Program-made: the position numbers and the translations under genes
Part shown: one piece after another, positions 1 through 11,589 of the stretch
How positions within the stretch are numbered: the stretch's first letter is position 1
Layout: each line of letters starts with the position of its first letter
NCBI GenBank assembly: GCA_030141605.1
Contig: JAQGDQ010001524.1
Span: 1 to 36,528, forward strand
Source: Tubiluchus corallicola
Lineage: Eukaryota; Priapulida; Priapulimorpha; Priapulimorphida; Tubiluchidae
DNA length: 36,528 bases
Direction: 5' to 3'
Notes under the pieces: model-generated
Database searches by the model: none
What the model saw: only the letters and a program-made list of their open reading frames with translations
Told to the model about the DNA's origin: nothing

Positions 1-846
1 GAATCCACTGTTAGTAGTGCCGACTTTGAATTGTAAGCAGCAAGTCCCTAACTCAAATCCAGGTACATCAAAACTTTTCCTACATTTCAAGTTTTGAGTC
101 AGAATTCATTTAAATCGGTTCGTATCGTCGTATATAATCATACCGTTAACACACTAAGCAATTATTTTTCCTTTAAATTTTGCTAACAAAGTATTTTGAT
201 ATGGTGATAAATTTTATTACAGCTTTACTTGTTAACCTATTGAGTTACTATGTAAGATCATATTCGTTATTCTAGTTCCTAGTTATTCTCAACTGAATAA
301 AGCATTAATTTGCTATGAATTTGGCAAAAATTAATGACAAGTAAATAGGCCTAATTAATTTCTGCACATTTGCTAATTGTATTAAATTTAATGCAATCCT
401 GCATAAGGTAATTTTAATTGTAGCTTTTTGTCGAGTGTATGAACCCTTGACATGCCCTCAGCACCATGGTTTTCAGATGAGGCTAAAGGCCCGCAGGATT
501 TTTTTCGTAAAAAATCAGCATCAATGATGACGCCATCTTGTTTGCTTTTTGCGTGAAGGCGAGCATATTAGCTGAATGTTGCTACGTGAGTAATTTAGCG
601 TAAAAAGCTTTGATAAACACGAAAACTTATCTTCGCTTTATAAATTAAAACTTAATGCTAGAATATATTGAATGTATGTGTGCAATGCTATATTATACAG
701 TTAGATTTAGCGCGTATATTTACTAAGATATTAAAATAACAGCTTAAATTTAGAATTGGCTTATGTAGAACAGGTGAATTTTGTATGTACCATGATGTTT
801 GAGTAGAAAATGTATTAATACGACATACATAAATTACTACAACTAT
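1..846. other. AT-rich presumed intron, no gene seen
   Basis: No open frame of substance or recognisable repeat is seen. Around 480-560 is a less AT-rich patch with CGCCATCTTG, which matches a Pho/YY1-type core on the reverse strand. One isolated motif is not enough to call a regulatory element. The stretch is presumed intronic because the only labial exon found lies downstream on the same strand. Confidence 0.4.
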
Positions 847-850
847 AATA

Positions 851-903
<53 letters not shown>

Positions 904-926
904 TATTATTATTTTTATTATTATTA

Positions 927-1000
<74 letters not shown>

Positions 1001-1001
1001 G
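847..1001. repeat. (ATT)n microsatellite grading into (ATCATT)n
   Basis: About 150 bp of nearly pure ATT triplets ends in interrupted ATCATT units. Both strands read as long poly-Tyr or poly-Ile frames, which are artefacts of the repeat. Confidence 0.97.
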
Positions 1002-1083
1002 TAATTTCTGCTTGGCCCATGGCTGCCTTAAATCAGTAGTTAAAGCCTATAAAGGTTTGCACTAATGTATAATTTTTTTACAG

Positions 1084-1232
1084 GAACTTAAAAACATTTA
1101 TAGTTAAAACACTTCAACTTTATTTAAACTTTTAATTTACTAAGTTAAAAATCATTTTTCGACAGAGCTGCTGCTGTCATCATCAGTGGTAAATTTTTAC
1201 AAACGTACAACCAGTCTATATAAGCAGAGCCT
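1084..1232. repeat. Partial copy of the dispersed repeat also at 23792-24018
   Basis: The segment shares the order of blocks AACTTAAA, ATAGTTAAAA, AGTTAAAAATCAT, TTCGACAGAGCT and GCTGTCATCATCAGTGG with 23792-24018. It then continues with GTAAATTTTTACAAACGTAC, the reverse complement of the central part of that copy. It therefore represents one arm plus loop of a foldback family, lacking the second arm. Confidence 0.75.
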
Positions 1233-1353
1233 ATAGTATAGAACATAATACCACTGCTAAATACATAATTAGTGCATAATGTTCTATACTGTATGCTCTA
1301 CTATACTAAAAACTTAGCACATACCTGTGTGTAGACCTATATATGTATATTTG

Positions 1354-1389
<36 letters not shown>
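1354..1389. repeat. (TA)n microsatellite
   Basis: An uninterrupted TA run lies just outside the left arm of the foldback element at 1412-2327. A matching (CA)n(TA)n run lies outside the right arm (2329-2358), so the element is flanked on both sides by TA-rich DNA. Confidence 0.95.
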
Positions 1390-1395
<6 letters not shown>

Positions 1396-1411
1396 CTGTG
1401 TGTTATATATA

Positions 1412-2327
1412 TGTTATGTTAAACGTATATGATTATAATTTAGAAATTACCATTCTCATGGACCTTATTGCTAAATACCTGAAGCTACAATTTGGAAAAT
1501 ATTTAAAAACAATTTCAGCTTATTAAACAAACATAATTGTAGGCCTATTTTTATCAAGGCAAGACTGGCAATAACAGAGTTTCTTAAATATTACATAATG
1601 CAATGCAAATACAGACATTTCTCCCTAATTTAAATTCTTCTGCGCAGCAACTAAACACATGCATAGATGCAGGTGTTAGAAGTATAGCCTATAACAGAAG
1701 CCTACATAACATTTTTAATCTCGTTTATATAATTAAACGAAAATGATGCCAGTCAGTGAATACGTCTCCAAGCAACCTGCTGGTAGAACATGTACAACTA
1801 GACTTTGTGCACAATGATTTCAAATGGGTGTAATTTCAATATTAGCTTGAGGTTATTTCAAACAATTCACCCTCAACGGCAGACATATGAGGAGGACGTG
1901 AGGACGAGACAGAATTTTGATTTGGCAGGTCTCCGACTCACATACGCGCAAACAATGCTAATAATGTCACAGAAACAGGAAGGGAAGAATAAGAGAACTG
2001 CTACAGTTTTCTAAAATGTGGAGATAATTAATAGGCTTCTGTTATAGGATACTTCTAACACTTGCATGTTTAGTTGCTGCACAGAAGAATTTAAATTAGG
2101 GAGAAATGTCTGTATTTGCATTGCATTATGTAATATTTAAGAAACTCTGTCATTGCCAGTCTTGCCTTGATAAATATAGGCCTACAATTATGTTTGTTTA
2201 ATAAGCTGAAATTGTTTTTAAATATTTTCCAAATTTGTAGCTTAAGAAATGTCATTCAGGTATTTAACAATAAGGTCCATGAGAATGGTAATTTGTAAAT
2301 TATAATCATATACGTTTAACATAACAT
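1412..2327. mobile_element. Foldback (long inverted repeat) element, ~0.9 kb
   Basis: The left arm (1412-1704) and right arm (2032-2327) are reverse complements along nearly 300 bp with scattered substitutions and small indels. Matching blocks include GTTAAACGTATATGATTATA, ACCATTCTCATGGACC, CAGCTTATTAAACAAACATA, GCAATGCAAATACAGACATT and TAGAAGTATAGCCTATAACA. The unpaired core (1705-2031) is about 327 bp and has no recognisable transposase. Its only open frame, about 69 codons at 1805-2014, resembles nothing known to me. Outer ends abut TA-rich DNA, so the target-site duplication cannot be fixed. This is a non-autonomous foldback or MITE-like element. Confidence 0.88.
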
Positions 2328-2620
2328 ACACACACACACATATATATATATATATATGTAAATTAAATTAAAGATGTTACACGGCCTGAAATTCAGAAAA
2401 CACCATTCATCCGATAATTCTCAAGCGATTTAAAACATGCCGCCTGGTTTAAATCGTTCACAATTTACAATTTTAAAGACTAAAAATTACTTAGATAAGA
2501 GGAAACTAATCCAATAAAATTATTTAAGCTATTTAGCCTCCGATTAAAAGACGAAAAGCTGAAATTTAAGCAACAGTAATATGCTTATGCAGTTTGAAGC
2601 ATTTTTGATTTTTGCCCGTC

Positions 2621-2930
2621 TATACATTTAGTCTATGTATAGTCTATACATTTAGTCTATGTGTAGTCTATACATTTAGTCTATGTATAGTCTATACATT
2701 TAGTCTATGTATAGTCTATACATTTAGTCTATGTATAGTCTATACATTTAGTCTGTGTAGAGTCTATACATTTAGTCTATGTAGAGTCTATACATTTATT
2801 CTATGTATAATCTATACATTTAGTCTATGTATAGTCTATACATTTAGTCTACGTATAGTCTATACATTTAGTCTATGTATAGTCTATACATTTAGTCTAT
2901 GTAGAGTCTATACATTTAGTCTATACATAC
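2621..2930. repeat. 24-bp minisatellite, about 12-13 copies
   Basis: The unit is close to TCTATACATTTAGTCTATGT plus four bases, repeated with few substitutions. Because 24 is a multiple of three, one frame stays open for over 100 codons with an eight-residue repeat (VYTFSLCI). That frame follows from the unit length and is not a gene. Confidence 0.96.
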
Positions 2931-2935
2931 GTCTA

Positions 2936-3834
2936 TGACATGCAGTATATTTAAAAACAAATAAAATTATAAACTAGCTCTACTATAAAAGCATAAGTTT
3001 CCTTATATCACGAATGTACAACTTAACAACAGGAGATTAATTACGGCAATCATAAAAATGAAATTAATAATAAAATGCGTTAATGTAGCCACAGTCTATA
3101 AAATACAATATGTTACAGCATAAAGAATTAGTATGTTACCTATACCACTTGACAATTGACAATTAATTTCAACATGAAAATACTATAATTTATGGGGCGC
3201 CGAATCTCCAAAGAGACATAAAATATATAATTTATGATCGGGAAAGTTGTGTTAAAAGGACGCGCATTAATACTTATTTTGCATAAATATAGTGCAGCTA
3301 GGCCTAGCTGCTGTTTTTACCGAATTTCTGTATTGAAAGCGTTGCACCAGACAGGAGGTAGATTAATATTGGTTTTAAAAGCAAAATTTTTGTATTTGAA
3401 AAGCCGAAATGGACATATTTTTAGAAACCGCAATTAATTCAGCATGCTGTATACGACCATTTGCAATTTTTCCTCTCTATTATTTAAGTTCGCCCACAGT
3501 GAACCGACATCTTTGTTTTTATTCATAATTTTTTTTATAATTTTTGAGTAGTTAAGTTAGCAGTATAGTAAAAATTCAGACGTTTTTTATTTCTGGTGTT
3601 TATACATAATTGTTTAAACGAATATCAAAAATAAAATTACATTAAGTATATAAGTATTACATAAGACTATGTACGGACAAGATTATGTAGGCCTATGTGT
3701 AAATTTTTTTTCTAGTTTTCAATGTTTGTACATAAAATCTTTGCCTTTTTGTGTAGAACATAGTATACAACATTGTGTACATTATATGTAACAATAATTA
3801 TATATGAGAACATATTTCGTACAAAACTATGTCG
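2936..3834. other. AT-rich presumed intron, nothing recognised
   Basis: No convincing coding region, RNA gene or repeat boundary was found. A short frame at 3234-3437 has no recognisable domain, and codon use looks like background. Confidence 0.4.
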
Positions 3835-4022
3835 ACGAGTTATAGCAATTGTTAAGCACATATTTTTTTTCATTTTAGTACAATTAACAAGATTATGTAC
3901 AGTATGCACGAGGTACAGTAGGTACAATACGAGTTATAGTAATTGTTAAGTACATGTTTTTTCATCTTAGTACGCAGCAAACAAGATTATGTACAGTATG
4001 CACGAGGTACAGTAGGTACAAT
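3835..4022. repeat. 94-bp tandem duplication
   Basis: Two adjacent units (3835-3928 and 3929-4022) begin ACGAGTTATAG and end GTACAGTAGGTACAAT. The 3' halves are nearly identical and the 5' halves differ by several substitutions and short indels that cancel in length. This looks like a simple local duplication. Confidence 0.92.
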
Positions 4023-4672
4023 GTTTACAGCAAGTTGTATCATTAAGTATTTCTCCTGTCCAAAGAAATTGATGAGACCGAGGCGGGTCGCTCAGTGATT
4101 TATTGCAGACGGATGATGTTAACTTCTGGTGTACATTAACCCGCGATAAACACAAGTGGAGATCAATAAGAAAGTTTGACAACTCTTTGCAAGTCTCTTT
4201 CGAAATCATGCAAAAGCAAGAAAATATATCATCATTAAACTACTGCGATGATACTGAATAACCTATATAGCGGTAAATCGTAATTGTCAAATGATTAAAA
4301 GTGAATTATTGCAACCAGTTTTAAGTGCGTTTCTATGAAATAGGTGAATAATAACGAAGCTAATTAATTACTTAGAACATAGCGGTACCGTTAGACTGGC
4401 TAGTAATGAAAATCCACTCTGTAAGCTGTAGTCAAGCACGGTCATAGTGTTAGACGGACTTGAATAATATAACATATAATCTGTCGAGGATTATGACGGA
4501 AATAGACTTTAGGCTGCCCTTGCAAACGGAAAAAATAAAATTAATTTATAAAATAATAATCTAATAAAAATTTGTGTGATTTTGCTATAGGATATCCAAT
4601 AACATTAGTAATGATGACAGCGCAGATGGTAATGACAATGATCGTGGTATTGATCCTGATATTGATGATGAT
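4023..4672. other. AT-rich presumed intron, nothing recognised
   Basis: No gene is supported. A minus-strand frame at 3967-4209 overlaps the tandem duplication and has no recognisable domain. Confidence 0.4.
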
Positions 4673-4919
<247 letters not shown>

Positions 4920-5419
4920 AGAGAAATACAGAGTGTTACTTTGTGACTACTTAAACTTTTATTAAGGCAACCTCTGCAATTAAATGATTATGTTAGTTTT
5001 AAGAAAGTCAAGATTTTTAAGAACTTGGAACACTCTTAATTCTTACAGTAAGGAATTCTAGAAGTGAAAATTTTCATTGGTGAAACCACTTTTATGTTAA
5101 TAGCCATTTAATCATACTTTTTCTCCTTCACCTAAAAATAATTCGCCTGAAAAATAGTTTCCATTCTGTTATATTAATACGCTCTGACATTCTAGTACAT
5201 TTTACTACGTGAAATGATTTTGCGTCAGAAAATAAGCAGTACAAGTAAAGATTTATATGCTTATCATTTATCAAATTTTTTAACTAATTTATTTAATGTT
5301 TACTCTAATATCTAGTCATTAATTTATTTGATTTGCAATTTACATATTCCGTTCTCATTCATATAATTACTGTAATATTTTATATTAAATATTTTAATTT
5401 TATTCGTTCGGTTAATTTC
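4920..5419. other. AT-rich presumed intron, nothing recognised
   Basis: No open frame, RNA motif or repeat copy elsewhere in the window was recognised. Confidence 0.4.
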
Positions 5420-5970
5420 TCATTCGTTTAGCTGCTTCATTCCTCTCTCTCTTACCATTCATTGATTCATGCATTCTCTCATTTATGCGTTCTTTCATTC
5501 ATTTATTCATTCATTCATTCATTCATTCACACATGCATTTATTCGTTTGCTCGTTTATTTTGTTCGATCATTCGTTCATTAGTTAATTAATTAATTCGCT
5601 CATTCATTCATTTATTCGTTCTATCGCTCATTCATTCGTCGTTTAATTCGTTCATTCATTCTCACATTGATTCAGTCACTTCATTCATTCATTCATCCAT
5701 CCATCCATTCATTCATCCATCCATTCATTCATCCATCCATCCATCCATCCATTCATTCATTCATTCATTTACTCATCCATCCATTTATTTATCCATTCAT
5801 TCATTCATTAATCCATCCATTCATTCATTCATCCATTGATCCATCCATTCATTCAGTCATTAATCCATCCATTCATTCATTCATCCATTGATCCATCCAT
5901 TCATTCAGTCATTCATTCATCCATTCATTCATTCATTCATCCATCCACCCATTCATTCATTCATTTAGTG
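5420..5970. repeat. Degenerate (ATTC)n/(CATC)n tetranucleotide tract
   Basis: About 550 bp of tetranucleotide units starts as degenerate CATTCATT and TCGTTCAT and becomes a cleaner alternation of CATC and CATT from about 5680. One higher-order block (about 5810-5860 and 5865-5910) is repeated, which indicates secondary duplication. The Ser/His/Ile/Pro reading frame across it is an artefact. Confidence 0.95.
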
Positions 5971-6686
5971 AATAAGCCAAAATGGTGATCACTACATCTA
6001 ACTAACAAGAAAATACACAATTCACACATATTAGATTTTCAAACATTCATTAAATTTTTACATTTTAATTAATCCAATTATTGTTTCTTCTTCTTTCTTA
6101 CTACCATACTTATGCAACTTCTCTCACGTGAACTGACCCTATTTTTTCTTCTTTGGCACGGTTTCTCTTTCCTTAAAATTTGCCCAGTTGCTCAAAACGT
6201 ACATTTGCTTTTATCTTTTACCTTTGTGTATTTATATTTGAAAAGATCGTTAAGTAATTCACAAGCGTTAACCACAGTCACAGTGATTAATGAATGTTCA
6301 CAGAAGTGTGGAATCATTAATCTTTGCATTTTCTACGTTCCAAAGAGAACTGTTTAGTATTCTCAATGATATTTGAATTAATATTTGATCTTTTATCAGC
6401 TGTGTTGATTTTTTCAGATACGCCGTGTGCGCACAACTTCCGAAACGTAATTCAGTGTCTTTTTCAAAATGTCAAAAACGAAAAAGCCTAATATTTGTAC
6501 CTTATAATTAGTGGATGATTATATATCAGACGTCTGCTAAAATATTATTTAGCAGCCTAATTATGCCGGTTGATAAAACTTTAAATAACTTTATTAAATA
6601 AAAAATCAGTCAAGCAAAAGCATTGAAGGTATTCTAGTGCACCACAAACAGTTGTAAATTCAACTCGTTTCAGACGTTTTTCTAAA
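5971..6686. other. AT-rich presumed intron, nothing recognised
   Basis: A frame at 6112-6357 encodes about 81 residues with no recognisable domain. No repeat boundary is visible until the TTAA element at 6687. Confidence 0.4.
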
Positions 6687-7296
6687 TTAAAGTAATGCCG
6701 GACTCAATCTTAAGCTGTAGGTCAAAACAATCTACAAATGTTGAAAGAAAACATACCATTTAAAAAAACGACTTACGTGAAAGAATTATTACCACACAAA
6801 CACAATTTCACTTTCGCACCACTAGTTCTTCGCTGTTACATGCATTCCGCGAATCGGTAGTCAGACGGGCACTAATGCCTGCATTTCGGAAACGCATTGC
6901 ACAAAAAACAGGTGCTGTACCTCTCAGTTCAGATGTCCTAGTTTGTGACGAACTACATACATTCAACAGTTCATGCGTGAGCACAGTGGTAAATTTGAAA
7001 TTTGAATTTTTATCTTAAACTTGCTTAGTTTTAGTACAACACACTGAATGTCTTACAGGAGCACTGTACTTCAATTTTCACTTTCGCAAACACGTGCAAC
7101 ATGCTCGTGGAATATTTTTGCTGTTAAATTATGTTAGTTTGTGATTCATCAATAGCTCACCCGCCGTTAATTAAGATTTTAATCTATTATTTTATTACCA
7201 GAAACGCTTTTGCAGTATTAACTGTTTGAAAATGTATACTTTTTATCGGACTTGAAAATGGAGTAGTATGTGAGAAATCATCCTGTCTTCGTTTAA
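6687..7296. mobile_element. TTAA-flanked non-autonomous element, copy 1 (~610 bp)
   Basis: It begins TTAAAGTAATGCCGGA and ends CCTGTCTTCGTTTAA. Other copies begin TTAAAGCAAAACCGGA and end TCCTGTCTTCCTTTAA, so the ends are short imperfect inverted repeats next to TTAA at each side. The interior is homologous to 8875-9342, 20812-21443, part of 25176-25360 and 26398-26997, with shared blocks such as ACTAGTTCTTCGCTGTTACA and CGCAAACACGTGCAAC. No transposase is encoded. TTAA target duplication is the rule for piggyBac-type transposons, so a piggyBac-mobilised MITE is the favoured reading. Confidence 0.82.
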
Positions 7297-7507
7297 ATTT
7301 GCGTTAGTATGGTTGCTACACTAGAGAGAAGTACCTCACTCGAGAGCTTCTTGTGGCTGTGTTAACGGATACGATCAGCTGTTGGTTGTGTGTACCGAAC
7401 GTTTGGCTGAAATAACACAACGTTCAACGAGTCTGTTTTGCTTTCTTGGTTTGGCTGTGACAACACTTCAACTGACACAGACCGTTTTTCTTACTCTCCT
7501 TCACGCG
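7297..7507. other. Short non-repetitive segment
   Basis: About 210 bp between the TTAA element and the first 52-bp array. Nothing recognised. Confidence 0.4.
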
Positions 7508-7975
7508 TTTACTCTGAAATACTATATAACAATCTCATTGTACGTCTAATGTATCTAAGTTCACTCTGAAATACTATATAACAAAGTCACTGAAGGTCTA
7601 ATGTATCTAAGTTTACTCTGAAATACTATATAACAACCTCATTGTACGTCTAATGTATCTAAGTTTACTCTGAAATACTTTATACTAGTAAACAGCTCAC
7701 TGTAGGTGTAATGTATCTAACTTTAGTCTGAAATACTACATACCAACCTCACTGTAGCTATAATGTATCTAAGGTTTGGTCTGAAATACTATCAAGTTCA
7801 TTGCGTGTCTAATATATCTAAGTCTATTCTGAAATACTACATAACAGCCTCACTGTAAGTCTAATGCATCTAGCTATACAACAACCTCACTGTCTAAACT
7901 AATGTATCTAAGTTTACTCTCAAATGCTGTATAACAGCTCATTGTAGATCCATTGTATCTAAGCTTACTCTGAAA
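7508..7975. repeat. 52-bp satellite array 1, degenerate, about 9 copies
   Basis: The unit contains TTTACTCTGAAATACTATAT, AACAACCTCATTGTA and GTCTAATGTATCTAAG, and is the same satellite as at 9816-10612. Copies here are more diverged and include indels, so this array is older or less homogenised than the second one. Confidence 0.93.
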
Positions 7976-8767
7976 CTTACTCAAAGAAGTGCCTACCTAC
8001 ACAATCACTCAGAAACAGAAATGTAAATGTTTGATAGAATTGAACGTCCATGTTTACTGCATTGGTATGTACTCCCAACGAAATCAGTGTTTAAACATTA
8101 AAAAACATGCTGTACAGCAAAGATTAATCAACACAAACGTTTGAACAACACAACATGAGCCTTGAAAAGATTTCAATGTATAAAAGATGCTCACTTGTTA
8201 CACCATACAGACGTATATGGCACAGTATGAAATAAATATGAATAATTTATAAAACACAAACATTTGTGAAATTTCTTGGCAGAGAATCGCTTTTTAAGTA
8301 GCTTGAAGTCAGTGGTCTTCAGACTGTCATATTCTATACACATGATTGAAAACCTGTTCAAATGCTGCTGTATAATTGTGTCCAATGGCTGATTTTTATA
8401 GAGTTTCATACTATAAAGTGCCCTCACAATGAGACCAAGTACCTAGTTAAAATTATTTAGTATACGCTTGAGTTTATTAAATAATTATATTATAGTGCCA
8501 TAGTACCTAAGTCTACTAAATGTGGTTAGTTTATAAATTATTTAGCGTACTATTGAGTTTATAATGTGGAAAGGATGCGTTACAGAGCTGTGGGCTTTCA
8601 ACACACGACAATGTTTACGTACAAATGAAAATGGCGCTTCTTTAAACGCAGACATTTCTACATACGAGACGAAATGCCTGTATGATAACGCTTAACACAT
8701 TTGCGTGTTACTTTTGATGTACCTATATACTTATCAATAAACTTTAGGCTTGCGTATTAATATATTG
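7976..8767. other. AT-rich presumed intron, nothing recognised
   Basis: A minus-strand frame at 8191-8427 (about 78 residues) has no recognisable domain. The segment separates the first 52-bp array from the second TTAA element. Confidence 0.4.
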
Positions 8768-8874
8768 AGATAGCGAATAGTTTAAGCGTGAGACTCTATT
8801 TTGCTTATAAAGAGAAAGAGATATCAGAACCAAATATCACTTCTCGATGTAAAAATTATGATATACAGTTACGT
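8768..8874. repeat. 107-bp flank shared with 20705-20811
   Basis: From AGATAGCGAATAGTTTAAGC to the TTAA of the adjacent element, this flank matches 20705-20811 with only a few substitutions and no length change. The homology continues into the TTAA elements on the right but not beyond their right ends. Confidence 0.9.
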
Positions 8875-9342
8875 TTAAAGCAAAACCGTACCCAATCTTA
8901 AAGTGCTAGGTCAAAACAATGTACTCTTTAAAATATTGAGTGAAAACGTACTATTTTTTCAAAAATGTTAGTTTGTGATGAATTGCACACATTTAATAGC
9001 TCATGCGTGAGCACAGCGGCAAATTTGAAATTTGAATTTTTATCTTAGAACTTGCCTAGTTTTAGTACATTAGAATATAGGTACTAGAATACAGTAGAAT
9101 GCAACACACTGAATATCTTACAGTAGCACTGTACTCCAATTTTCGCTTTCACAAACACGTGTAACGCGCTCATAGAATGTTCTTGCTGTTGAAAATTATA
9201 TTAGCTTGTGATGTCATCAATAGTTGGGCTCGCCCGCCGTTAATTAGGTTTTTAATCTATTATTTAATTGTGTGAAAATGTATACTTTTTATCAGACTTG
9301 AAAATGGGGTAGTATATGGAAAATCATCCTGTCTTCCTTTAA
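8875..9342. mobile_element. TTAA-flanked element, copy 2, internally deleted (468 bp)
   Basis: It begins TTAAAGCAAAACCGTACCC and ends TCCTGTCTTCCTTTAA, the same ends as copy 1. Relative to the copies at 20812 and 26398, roughly 165 bp is missing where TTTTTTCAAAAA joins TGTTAGTTTGTGATGAA. No coding capacity. Confidence 0.85.
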
Positions 9343-9517
9343 TGAACAATTATATACATTTGAAACTCGATACAAACTCTAACTTGTATACAGCTTGTTT
9401 GTGGTTTAATTTTAGCTTCGCAAAATACAATAAAATCGAAAACCAATATCAGCCAGGCCTTGACCACACCTGTACAATGTGCTGTTTACATCTGGACCAC
9501 TATATATATATATATAT

Positions 9518-9549
<32 letters not shown>

Positions 9550-9570
9550 TGGTTTTTCAATCGAAAACCA

Positions 9571-9759
9571 AATTCTTCCAGAGAATGTTAAAAATATACA
9601 CTTAAGAATTACAATGAGCGTTAGTTTTAAGAAAACTACATTGTCATCAATAATCTCAAATAGAACAGACAAAATTAATGTAGGTATGAACGCAATTTCT
9701 TAAAACCAACGCTCGGTCTGATTCTTAAGTACATATCTTTAACATTCTCTGGAAGAATT
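9571..9759. repeat. Imperfect hairpin, 64-bp arms and 61-base loop
   Basis: The arms begin AATTCTTCCAGAGAATGTTA and end GTTTTAAGAAA. Eight mismatches over 64 paired positions, mostly transitions, were counted by eye. It forms the core of the larger foldback element. Confidence 0.92.
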
Positions 9760-9815
9760 CTGCTTTAGATTAAAACATACTACTGCATAGAACAGTGGTA
9801 CCAGATGTAAACTCT

Positions 9816-10612
9816 ACGTCTAATGTATCCAAGTTTACTCTGAAATACTATATAACAAATTCACTGTACGTCTAATGTATCTAAGTTTACTCTGCACTAC
9901 TATATAACAACCTCATTGTAGGTCTAATATATTTAAGTTTACTCTGAAATACTATATAACAACCTCATTGTACGTCTAATATATCTAAGGTTACTCTGAA
10001 ATACTTTATATAACAACCTCATTGTACGTCTAATATATCTATGCTTACTCTGAAATACTATATAACAACCTCATTGTACGTCTAATGTATCTACGTTTAC
10101 TCTGAAATACTATATAACAACCTCATTGTAGGTCTAATGTATCTAAGTTTACTCTGGAACACTATATAACAACCTCATTGTAGGTCTAATATGTCTAAGT
10201 TTACTCTGAAATACTATATAACAACCTCATTGTAGGTCTAATATATCTAAGTTTACTCTGAAATACTATATAACAACCTCATTGTAGGTTTAATATATCT
10301 AAGTTTACTCTGAAATACTATATAACAACCTCATTGTAGGTCTAATATATCTAAGTTTACTCTGAAATACTATATGACAACCTCATTGTAGGTCTAATGT
10401 ATCTAAGTTTACTCTGGAATACTATATAACAACCTCATTGTACGTCTAATATATCTAAGGTTACTCTGAAATACTATATAACAACCTCATTGTGCGTCTA
10501 ATATATCTAAGTTTACTCTGAAATACTATATAACAACCTCATTGTACGTCTAATATATCTAAGTTTACTATGGAATACTACATAACAGCCTCATAGTAGG
10601 TCAAGTACCTCA
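9816..10612. repeat. 52-bp satellite array 2, about 15 copies
   Basis: TTTACTCTG recurs at 9834, 9886, 9938 and onward every 52 bases with very few indels. Units share GAAATACTATATAACAACCT and CATTGTANGTCTAAT, where N alternates between C and G among copies. The alternation suggests higher-order amplification of sub-blocks. Confidence 0.97.
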
Positions 10613-10645
10613 TAGTACAGGTGTGGTCAAGGCCTGGCTGATATT

Positions 10646-11589
10646 TTCATTCATTTTGCTCGTGTTTAAAATTAGGTTATTAGTTCCAAACGACAAAAGC
10701 CTTGAATTTAAAGCGTTTGAGCCTCCATTTTATTAGAATTATGCGTGATGATTTATCATTCCAATTATAAAGCATTATAACATTGCACGTGTCTTGGCGT
10801 AACGTTCCACAACTTTTATCTCACGTAGTGTCGAAAACTAATTAGATTTTTTATCAATCATTTGATAACATTGTATAAACCCGTTTACCGAAAATTGTAA
10901 TGATTTATAATGATTTATAATTTCGGCAAATTTCGCTTCCAAATTCTCTTTCATCACAAACCAACCAAGTCAACTTTTATGGCAGCTTAACTCGTTTTTG
11001 TCACGGCGCGTTTACAAATGCCAGAGCGCCACTTCATTTCATTCGCGTGAATACTAAATTAACTTGAATTTCCATAACAAAGGACATTGCATCTGGCGAA
11101 ATTAAGCATACATAATACTTGCCTGGAAAGCCACTCGTCTCAACGAAGCTCTAAATGCCTGATTGAACCGACGGGGGCAACGCGGATCCAGGAAACGGAA
11201 ATAAGATTTTCAGTCCACGTAACCCGCATCTTTAGAAACTGTCGTTGGTGGTTTTGATTTAGTTAATTAATGCTAAACTGTAAGTCGTAGGGCTGTAAAA
11301 TTTTTTTGCAGATCAGCACAAGAGGCGAAAATGTGAAAATTATGAAGCCTGTACTGGGCTTCATTGGTGCACGGAGTCCGCCACGCTCTTCATACACTCA
11401 TGCTCTTTTAGCGCCCTCTTGAATTGATAGGGATACATTTGTTGCCATCTAGTGTTTACGCAAAGCAAAGATTGCAAACGAACGCTGCTTTACTTTTCAT
11501 TTGTCTTCTTTCATTTTTCATCTATATATATATGTGTTGATAATACCCGTTTATAAATACCTATACAGCCTGTACATATACACAAAAAT
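10646..11589. other. Non-repetitive presumed intron, moderate complexity
   Basis: About 900 bp with no copy elsewhere in the window and higher sequence complexity than its surroundings. It contains TAATGATTTA twice (10900-10920) and TTAGTTAATTAAT (11260-11275), which resemble homeodomain-binding cores. No coding frame is supported. It could hold regulatory sequence but no decisive signal is visible. Confidence 0.4.

Larger units (their letters stand above)
9445..10645. mobile_element. Foldback element with satellite array in its right arm
   Basis: The outermost 31 bp (9445-9475, starting AATATCAGCCAGGCCTTGAC) is a perfect reverse complement of 10615-10645. Inside, TTTACATCTGG (about 9483-9494) pairs with CCAGATGTAAA (about 9802-9812). 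Next, 9571-9634 pairs with 9696-9759 at about 56 of 64 positions around a 61-base loop. The left outer spacer is only about 8 bases, whereas the matching position in the right arm holds about 800 bp of 52-bp satellite. A (TA)n(GATA)n tract (9502-9549) interrupts the left arm. No transposase is seen. Confidence 0.9.

Noticed and set aside
688-1065. Long Ile-rich and Tyr-rich frames on both strands
   Set aside because: They are translations of an (ATT)n microsatellite.
2612-2938. 108-codon frame with an eight-residue repeat (VYTFSLCI)
   Set aside because: It follows automatically from a 24-bp minisatellite without stops and has no domain or splice context.
5667-5891. Ser/His/Pro/Ile-rich frame that could suggest a repetitive secreted protein
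   Set aside because: It is a degenerate CATT/CATC tetranucleotide tract.
5680-5970. GGATGGAT words (reverse strand) as Labial/Exd autoregulatory sites
   Set aside because: Known sites follow TGATNNATNN; these words are produced by the CATC/CATT repeat and carry no site-level information.
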